Assembly (NCBI GenBank): GCA_014859805.1
Contig: JACUTN010000007.1
Coordinates: 1 to 19,429, forward strand
DNA length: 19,429 nucleotides
Source: Candidatus Bathyarchaeota archaeon
GTDB taxonomy: Archaea; Thermoproteota; Bathyarchaeia; Bathyarchaeales; Bathycorpusculaceae
Direction of reading: 5' to 3'
Shown here: positions 14,875-19,429 of the stretch, piece by piece
Layout: every line of letters begins with the position of its first letter
Position numbering within the stretch: position 1 is the first letter of the stretch
Position numbers and translations under genes: made by a program
Notes under the pieces: generated by a model
The model's input: the letters and a program-made list of their open reading frames with translations, nothing else
The model's database searches: none
What the model was told of the DNA's origin: nothing

Positions 14875-15196
14875 GACAGATCTGAAAAAACTGTTGTAAG
14901 CATGATTTATTTCCCTTATGAACCATCACGCAATTTTCACGTTTATTATTCTGGATAAGGATTATCTGTAGTGTATGGACTGGAACGGAGCAATTGGGTT
15001 GAAAATCGGCTCGGCGCAAGGGCTGAATCTGAAGAAACAAAGGGTAGTTACAAGAGAAACATCCGAATTTCGCAAGTTTCATAAGAAAAGATGGGACACA
15101 GATATTTTCAACCGTCTCACCTCAGTGTCCAGCCGACCCTGATCGCAACCAAATGAACCTGATACTTTGGCAAACAAAACTTTTCGGCAAAACTAA
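14875..15196. other. 322-nt gap with complementary segments, candidate structured RNA
   Basis: No convincing coding region. Four perfect complementary pairs are seen: GGTTGAAAAT (14997-15006) with ATTTTCAACC (15104-15113); ATCTG (15027-15031) with CAGAT (15099-15103); GGACAC (15094-15099) with GTGTCC (15125-15130); TCGGCT (15006-15011) with AGCCGA (15131-15136). The first two nest together, as do the last two, but the sets compete. CCAAA (15149-15153) and TTTGG (15166-15170) form a further hairpin. The strand is unknown; on the minus strand it would lie between the CinA-like stop and the transglutaminase-like gene. It may be a leader or an independent RNA, or chance. Confidence 0.4.
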
Positions 15197-16018
15197 CTAC
15201 TTTTTCTTCTTAGATTTGATTTTTCCGCCGTCCTTTTGCACGAGTTCTGATAACTGAATTATTGCCTTTCCTAAACGGTTTTTGGCGGTTTTAGAACTTT
15301 TGGCTGTTGTTGAAAAGTGAATTTCGATGTGCGGTTTTCTCTCCTCGCCCTTTGGATGAGACTTTATGTAAACATGTGGATTGTCATGCATTGTCTTGTC
15401 AACTAAAGGAGCTAGAGCCGATTCCATGATGCCGTCTGCATATATACTTGTTTCAAAAAACGTAAGTTCACCAGCCTCCTTCTCAAGCAAAGGTGCAACA
15501 GACTCTTCAAAAATGGCTTCCATTTCCGCAGGGACACCTGGCAGGGCTATCAATAGGGTTCCTCCCACATTTATTATCACGCCGGGAGCCGTGCCAACAG
15601 AGTTAGGCAGTGGTTCTGCTTTTTCTGGGAGTCTTGCCATCTTGATTCTTGCCGGTGTTAACTCAACCCTTTCCATTTTCCCCTCTCGATAATAAGTCTG
15701 ATATTTTTCCCTGACCATTCTCAAAGCTTTTTCATCAACTTCCAATTTACAGTTCAGAGCCTTGGCTATTCCCTCCAAAGTTTTATCGTCAAAGGTTGGA
15801 CCTAATCCTCCAGTTGTTACTATGAACTTTGGTTTCCTCTCTAGAGCTTCATCCACAATGCTTGCAATTTCGTTAACATCGTCGCCTACGACTGTTATTC
15901 GTTTCACTTTTATCCCGAATGTGGTGGCACGTTTGGCTAGCCAACTGGCGTTTGTGTTCAATGTTTTGCCTATTAACAGTTCGTTGCCTATGCCGATTAT
16001 TTCCATTTGCTGATTCAT
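15197..16018 (-). CDS. CinA/MoCF-like molybdopterin-binding domain protein (COG1058)
   Basis: A 273-residue protein of the MoCF_biosynth/CinA N-terminal family, related to nicotinamide-nucleotide recycling proteins and molybdopterin-binding enzymes. Marks are the opening IIGIGNELLIGKTLNTN, the phosphate-binding loop TTGGLGPTFDDKT near 68-80, the NSVGTAPGV segment and LPGVPAEMEAIFEE. It lacks the C-terminal amidase domain of full-length bacterial CinA, as is usual in archaea, so the reaction is not established; ADP-ribose or NMN-type pyrophosphatase activity is possible. The C-terminus is lysine-rich. GGTGG upstream of ATG 16018 supports the start. The zinc-ribbon gene lies downstream of its promoter region on the same strand. 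Confidence 0.88.
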   Translation of the reverse strand: MNQQMEIIGIGNELLIGKTLNTNASWLAKRATTFGIKVKRITVVGDDVNEIASIVDEALERKPKFIVTTGGLGPTFDDKTLEGIAKALNCKLEVDEKALRMVREKYQTYYREGKMERVELTPARIKMARLPEKAEPLPNSVGTAPGVIINVGGTLLIALPGVPAEMEAIFEESVAPLLEKEAGELTFFETSIYADGIMESALAPLVDKTMHDNPHVYIKSHPKGEERKPHIEIHFSTTAKSSKTAKNRLGKAIIQLSELVQKDGGKIKSKKKK

Positions 16019-16048
16019 TCTTCCACCTTTAAAGTTAAAACATTACGA

Positions 16049-16054
16049 TATAAA
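16049..16054 (-). promoter_or_regulatory. TATA box for the CinA-like gene
   Basis: TTTATA on the minus strand in the 96-nt gap upstream of the CinA-like gene, about 31 nt before its ATG. The predicted start site lies near 16027, at the edge of the ribosome binding site AAAGGTGG. Confidence 0.45.
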
Positions 16055-16114
16055 CCAGTTTTGCCCTTTTTATGCTGTTTGCTAACTTACTGCTTAAAAC
16101 GCTAAGGTGCATTG

Positions 16115-16321
16115 CTACTTCTTCTTGCTAAGCCACCATTTTAGGTAATCTTTTCTCCGTTGTTTCCGCTGATCTTCGCCGCTTTCAAATACAGGTCTTA
16201 ATTTACGTCTTAGTTCCATCAGTTCTTGCCGTGTAACAGACAATCCGCAGCTTTTGCACGCGTAGCGTTTAGTCTCTGACATATATTGCATTTCTCCACC
16301 ACATTCTGGACAATAGGGCAT
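16115..16321 (-). CDS. Small zinc-ribbon protein
   Basis: A 68-residue protein with an N-terminal zinc ribbon, Cys4/Cys7 and Cys22/Cys25, spaced as in TFIIB/TFIIS-type ribbons, followed by a highly basic helical tail (RRKLRP, KQRRKDYLKWW, KKK). The ribbon plus basic tail suggests nucleic-acid or RNA polymerase binding. No enzyme activity is expected. It lies between the CinA-like gene and the radical SAM pair on the same strand, but gaps of about 85-95 nt leave cotranscription open. I do not know the family name. Confidence 0.8.
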   Translation of the reverse strand: MPYCPECGGEMQYMSETKRYACKSCGLSVTRQELMELRRKLRPVFESGEDQRKQRRKDYLKWWLSKKK

Positions 16322-16405
16322 TCTAAATCACTATTTCTGTCTCTAGAAGTGAACACGCTCTGAGAAATAGCTTTCGCTCATTTGTCTATCTTATCACTAT
16401 GCATT

Positions 16406-17497
16406 TCAGGTTATGAAATTTGTTAAATTCGCTTCTTTAGCTAGTTGAACCGCTCTTTTCTTTTCATCTTTTGTCAGTCTTCTGCGTAGTTCTGGAATTT
16501 CATACGCTTTCCACTCTGGTCTGTACTGAAACATGACATTAACCCTCGTTTCTGTGCCTAATTTTTCAGCGATCCAATTTATGATAGGTTTTGTGCAGCA
16601 TTCCAAATGGCTTGGCAAAACCAGTATGCGTATTATTAGCTCACCGTACTTTTTGGCTTCTAAATGGTTTCGTGTGCATGCTTCCCAATAGCTTGGAGCA
16701 TCAGAAAGTTTTTCAGCACACTCACCCGGTCCATACTTAAAGTCCAATAGGTAAACGTCAACGAATCCTGCTAAGAGCCGTGCAGTTTCTGGACTGTAGT
16801 AGCTATTGGAGTTCCAAACAACCGGGATATTTGTGTTAACGTGTTTGAATGTTTCAAGCCACTGCTCCAGCCACGGCGTCGGCTCCCCGCCCACAAGATT
16901 TGCATTTCTACACCCGTTTATGCGTAACCGTTCAACTTCTTTTGCTAGTGCTTTCGGCCTGTAAATTTCACCCTTTTCTATCCATTGGGATATTGTCCAG
17001 TTTTGGCAGTGGCGGCAACGCATTGTGCAGCCTATTGTGAAAATAGTGCCGGAAGGAACTAATTCAGGTTCTTCGCCCATGTGTTCAAAAATGCTTGAAA
17101 CCGTTATTTCAGTTCCGCACCTGCAGTAGCCCAATTCACCTTTAGATCTGTTAACCTCGCATCTTCGGGTGCAGAAATGACAGTTCGTGAGAATCCTTCT
17201 TGCAATCTCAAATTTCAAATCTAAAAGGGATTTTTCAGGATTTGGTATATTCCGCAGACTTGCCTGACGAGTGTCAATTTCTCTCTCAACCTTGTAAAAT
17301 TTCTGTGCAAGTCTTCCGTGTTCTTGCCAAAGCTCTTCTATGGAATCGTTTTCACTGAATTCTGCTGGAAGCTTTTTGGCTATCATGAATTTCGCTGGTT
17401 TTTCATCTTGCGTGACAGAGAAGTATCTTGCTAGGCTTTTTCTTGCCTTTTTATTGTTCAGCACTGTTGCCGCATCTGGACGTAGGATTCTCCACAT
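16406..17497 (-). CDS. Radical SAM protein, PFL-activase-like (COG1313 type)
   Basis: Iron-sulfur enzyme that cleaves SAM to a 5'-deoxyadenosyl radical. The cluster motif CTMRCRHC puts Cys157, Cys161 and Cys164 on the SAM cluster; GGEPTP at 203-208 is the SAM-binding loop. Upstream lies a second cysteine group (Cys106, 109, 113, 125, 127) that may bind an additional metal site. The 363 residues include an N-terminal extension of about 95 residues before the core. It resembles COG1313 proteins related to pyruvate formate-lyase activase; no glycyl-radical substrate gene is in the window, so its target is unknown. It is 33 nt downstream of a second radical SAM gene and probably cotranscribed. 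Confidence 0.87.
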   Translation of the reverse strand: MWRILRPDAATVLNNKKARKSLARYFSVTQDEKPAKFMIAKKLPAEFSENDSIEELWQEHGRLAQKFYKVEREIDTRQASLRNIPNPEKSLLDLKFEIARRILTNCHFCTRRCEVNRSKGELGYCRCGTEITVSSIFEHMGEEPELVPSGTIFTIGCTMRCRHCQNWTISQWIEKGEIYRPKALAKEVERLRINGCRNANLVGGEPTPWLEQWLETFKHVNTNIPVVWNSNSYYSPETARLLAGFVDVYLLDFKYGPGECAEKLSDAPSYWEACTRNHLEAKKYGELIIRILVLPSHLECCTKPIINWIAEKLGTETRVNVMFQYRPEWKAYEIPELRRRLTKDEKKRAVQLAKEANLTNFIT

Positions 17498-17530
17498 ACC
17501 ATTTCGATTATAATCTAGGCTAAGGAATTA

Positions 17531-18586
17531 TTAAAACAAGGCGTATGGGTAGGCGTATCCGCTTGTATGCAATTTGCCTTTAATTGGGATTTCTTGTCCG
17601 CATGCTGGGCAACGCATGTCTTTTGTTAGGTTCCATTTTGTGATTTCAAAGCTGAAACGTTTGATCAGTAATTCGTTGCAGTTTGGACAGTATGTGTTTT
17701 CATGTGGGTGTCCCGGCACATTTCCCATATAAACGTAGTTTAATCCCGCCTCCTTCACGGCGGCGTATGCCTTCTCTAAAGTTTTGATTGGCGTGGATGG
17801 AATGGTTGTTAATTGGTAGTCTGGATGGAAACGCAGCAAGTGAAAAGGCGTGTCTTTACCAAGCTCATCCCTTATCCAAGCTGCAAGCTCCTTTATTCTC
17901 TCAATGGAATCTCCTGTCTTAGGCACAACTAGATTCGTGATTTCTATGTGAATGTCGTTTTTTTTCATTTCCTTTAAAGACTCGTAAATCGGCTCAACTG
18001 ATGGAACCGCTGAAAAATTCTTGTAGAAGTCTGGGTCTCCTCCACCTTTAAAGTCTACCGTTGCCGCGTCCAAATAAGGTGCTATTGTTTTCACTGCTTC
18101 CGGCGTCATATAACCATTTGTTACAAAGGTGTTGAAGAATCCTACTTGGTGGGCAAGCTTGGCAGTGTCGTAGGCGTACTCAAAGAATATGGTTGGCTCT
18201 GTATAGGTGTAGCTTATCCCTTGACAGCCATTATCTTTTGTAGCTTTGACAACTTCTTCCGGTGAAAAATGCCTACCAGCTATCTTCTTCTCTTGGCTTA
18301 TCATCCAATTGTCGCAGAATTTACAGCGGAAGTTGCAGCCAATAGTAGCGATAGACATGACCAATGCTCCCGGATTAAAGTGTGAAAGCGGTTTCTTTCC
18401 TATGGGGTCTGCGCAGGCGGATATCGCTTTTGCATACACAAGCGAAAAAAGTGTTCCACCTTCGTTTTTCCTAACGAAACAGAAACCTAATGCACCGTCT
18501 TTTATCAAGCATCTTCTAGCACACAGATTGCATCTAACCTTCTTGTCTTCCAATTTTTCGTAAAGCACAGCTTCATGCAACGACAT
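17531..18586 (-). CDS. amrS: Radical SAM enzyme of the AmmeMemoRadiSam type (AmrS-like, COG1180)
   Basis: A 351-residue radical SAM protein with the SAM-cluster motif CNFRCKFC (Cys84, Cys88, Cys91), an N-terminal cysteine group (Cys19, 22, 26, 36) and a C-terminal zinc ribbon (Cys300/303 and Cys326/329). This layout, with TYTEPTIFFEY and the FHPDYQLT segment, matches the radical SAM part of the AMMECR1-Memo-radical SAM set; its reaction is not known. The partners AMMECR1 and Memo are not in this window. GGAAGAG precedes ATG 18586. It is upstream of the COG1313-like gene with a 33-nt gap. The gene symbol follows the usual name for this family. Confidence 0.88.
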   Translation of the reverse strand: MSLHEAVLYEKLEDKKVRCNLCARRCLIKDGALGFCFVRKNEGGTLFSLVYAKAISACADPIGKKPLSHFNPGALVMSIATIGCNFRCKFCDNWMISQEKKIAGRHFSPEEVVKATKDNGCQGISYTYTEPTIFFEYAYDTAKLAHQVGFFNTFVTNGYMTPEAVKTIAPYLDAATVDFKGGGDPDFYKNFSAVPSVEPIYESLKEMKKNDIHIEITNLVVPKTGDSIERIKELAAWIRDELGKDTPFHLLRFHPDYQLTTIPSTPIKTLEKAYAAVKEAGLNYVYMGNVPGHPHENTYCPNCNELLIKRFSFEITKWNLTKDMRCPACGQEIPIKGKLHTSGYAYPYALF

Positions 18587-18634
18587 CTAAATCTCTTCCA
18601 TTCTGTGTACATCTTTATCTTCGAGGTATATGAT

Positions 18635-19228
18635 TCATTCGCTTGCTGCTGAGTCCGCCTCTTCCTTGATTTCGAAAACAAATGGTGGCGTAGAAGTTTT
18701 TATGTCCAGTTCTGTCTCGAGTAAGCCTTCTAGAAAGCCAGCCCAAATTTCGGAGTGACTGATAAACGGGGCTTTTACAAGGATATACTTGTCTTTTAGG
18801 TAGAAATCTCCGAAACCTTGAACCCTTAATCGTTTAAAAACTTCTTGCCATTTTCCTCGATTTGCTGTTTGAATGCCAAGTGTTGCTTCCATAGAAATTC
18901 TGGCGGCTTCACCCATTTTCCTTCCGATTCCACGCCATTTTTCCTCTGGGATGTGCTGAATGAGAATATTGACTAACTCTACATTTACGAATGCTATGCG
19001 GCTTATACCACAATAATATTCGCCGGGGAAACGCCAATCATAAATCATCATGCTTCTGTAAATGTCAAGCATCTTAGAAATCAAAGGCTTAATGCCTGGT
19101 TCTTTGCCCTCCCGAATTAGAGAGTCGATAAATTCTCGTTCCTCTTCCTCTAGAATTATAGTCGTTCTTTTAGCTGACTTCTTTTTCTTTTCTAGCAGTG
19201 CCTTGATTTTCTCATCTTTTTCTTGCAT
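18635..19228 (-). CDS. Unknown protein with RHH-like N-terminus
   Basis: A 197-residue protein from ATG 19228; the longer form starts at ATG 19249. A minus-strand TATA-like CATATAAG at 19252-19259 predicts a start site near 19230, so 19228 would be nearly leaderless and is preferred. Residues 19-60 (KRTTIILEEEEREFIDSLI ... SKMLDIYRSM) look like a ribbon-helix-helix DNA-binding unit. The remainder (about 75-190) is a mixed domain with EEKWRGIGRKMGEAARISME and IWAGFLEGLLETEL, perhaps a ligand-binding or dimerisation domain; I do not recognise it. The C-terminal tail is acidic. It lies upstream of the two radical SAM genes on the same strand, so it may regulate them (inference). Confidence 0.72.
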   Translation of the reverse strand: MQEKDEKIKALLEKKKKSAKRTTIILEEEEREFIDSLIREGKEPGIKPLISKMLDIYRSMMIYDWRFPGEYYCGISRIAFVNVELVNILIQHIPEEKWRGIGRKMGEAARISMEATLGIQTANRGKWQEVFKRLRVQGFGDFYLKDKYILVKAPFISHSEIWAGFLEGLLETELDIKTSTPPFVFEIKEEADSAASE

Positions 19229-19251
19229 AACTGCTATATCCCCTAACATAT

Positions 19252-19259
19252 CTTATATG
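19252..19259 (-). promoter_or_regulatory. TATA-like element for the RHH-like gene
   Basis: CATATAAG on the minus strand, centred about 27 nt before ATG 19228. It would give a near-leaderless transcript and favours the shorter start over ATG 19249. Confidence 0.4.
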
Positions 19260-19360
19260 CTTTACCCTCTCTCACAAGCTTGTATGTCTTTTTACATGAA
19301 GGGGGGTTCGATTTGGGCGTCCTTTATTATTTGTGCTGTGTCAGAAAAACTGAAGTGTTT

Positions 19361-19429
19361 CTAATTCAGATACCTTCTCAAAGACTCAATCAGTGGTTTA
19401 ATGTTCAAGCCGGAGTATCCAATCATTCT
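19361..19429 (-). CDS. C-terminal end of a gene running off the window
   Basis: The minus strand is open from the window edge to a TAG at 19361-19363, giving 22 residues ending in GYSGLNIKPLIESLRRYLN. The regular helix-like ending suggests a real C-terminus, but 22 residues are too few to name a family. The 132 nt between this stop and the next gene contain its promoter. Confidence 0.45.
   Translation of the reverse strand, partial: RMIGYSGLNIKPLIESLRRYLN

Noticed and set aside
14864..15082. 72-residue minus-strand frame in the 322-nt gap
   Set aside because: Irregular composition, several cysteines without spacing pattern, no ribosome binding site, and it overlaps the transglutaminase-like start.
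14990..15175. tRNA, SRP RNA or RNase P RNA in the gap upstream of the transglutaminase-like gene
   Set aside because: No cloverleaf with a T-loop consensus, no SRP GNAR apical motif and no RNase P conserved blocks were found on either strand.
19062..19364. 100-residue plus-strand frame at the right end
   Set aside because: Mostly antisense to the RHH-like gene with serine-rich shadow composition.

Overview
This window is chromosomal DNA from an archaeon, most likely an uncultured TACK-type lineage; Bathyarchaeia is my best guess, but this is not proven. The evidence is the archaeal forms of information-processing and core metabolic genes (aEF-1beta, a Cdc48/VAT ATPase, Pth2, archaeal TruD, the archaeal S-adenosylmethionine synthetase family, a geranylgeranyl-reductase-type flavoprotein, a GPN-loop GTPase, a DUF4443 regulator). 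Promoters show TATA boxes about 25 nt before the inferred start sites, and T-tracts sit after stop codons. Gene density is high, and I see no tRNA, rRNA, CRISPR array, transposon or phage gene.

Layout. 1-6060 (plus): a small zinc-ribbon protein and aEF-1beta; then a promoter, cdc48 and a small winged-helix-like protein; then the FAD reductase, Pth2 and TruD. 6061-6194 is a convergent junction with T-tracts for both strands. 6195-8758 (minus): a probable operon of an HTH-CBS regulator, a DHH phosphoesterase and a DDAH-type guanidine hydrolase. 8759-8849 is a compact divergent promoter region. 8850-12908 (plus): S-adenosylmethionine synthetase, an M29-type aminopeptidase, a small PC4-like protein, a two-helix membrane protein behind a perfect 21-nt palindrome, and a DUF4443 regulator. 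12905-19429 (minus): GPN GTPase, a transglutaminase-like surface protein, a 322-nt gap with unusual complementary segments, a CinA/MoCF-like protein, a zinc-ribbon protein, two radical SAM proteins in tandem, a RHH-like unknown protein, and the last codons of a gene running off the window.

How the genes relate. The first 6 kb is mainly translation and protein quality control (EF-1beta, zinc ribbon, Pth2, TruD, Cdc48) plus lipid or isoprenoid reduction. The most suggestive functional link is the HTH-CBS regulator facing the SAM synthetase gene, because some CBS pairs bind S-adenosyl ligands; two SAM-consuming radical enzymes lie 8 kb further on.

No obvious large new system (defence island, biosynthetic cluster) is present. 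The best leads are the possible SAM-responsive regulator, the gap at 14875-15196 with mutually exclusive long-range pairings, the palindrome at 11681-11701, a six-codon leader ORF whose stop abuts the cdc48 TTG start, and two small or unknown genes (PC4-like at 11397, RHH-like at 18635).
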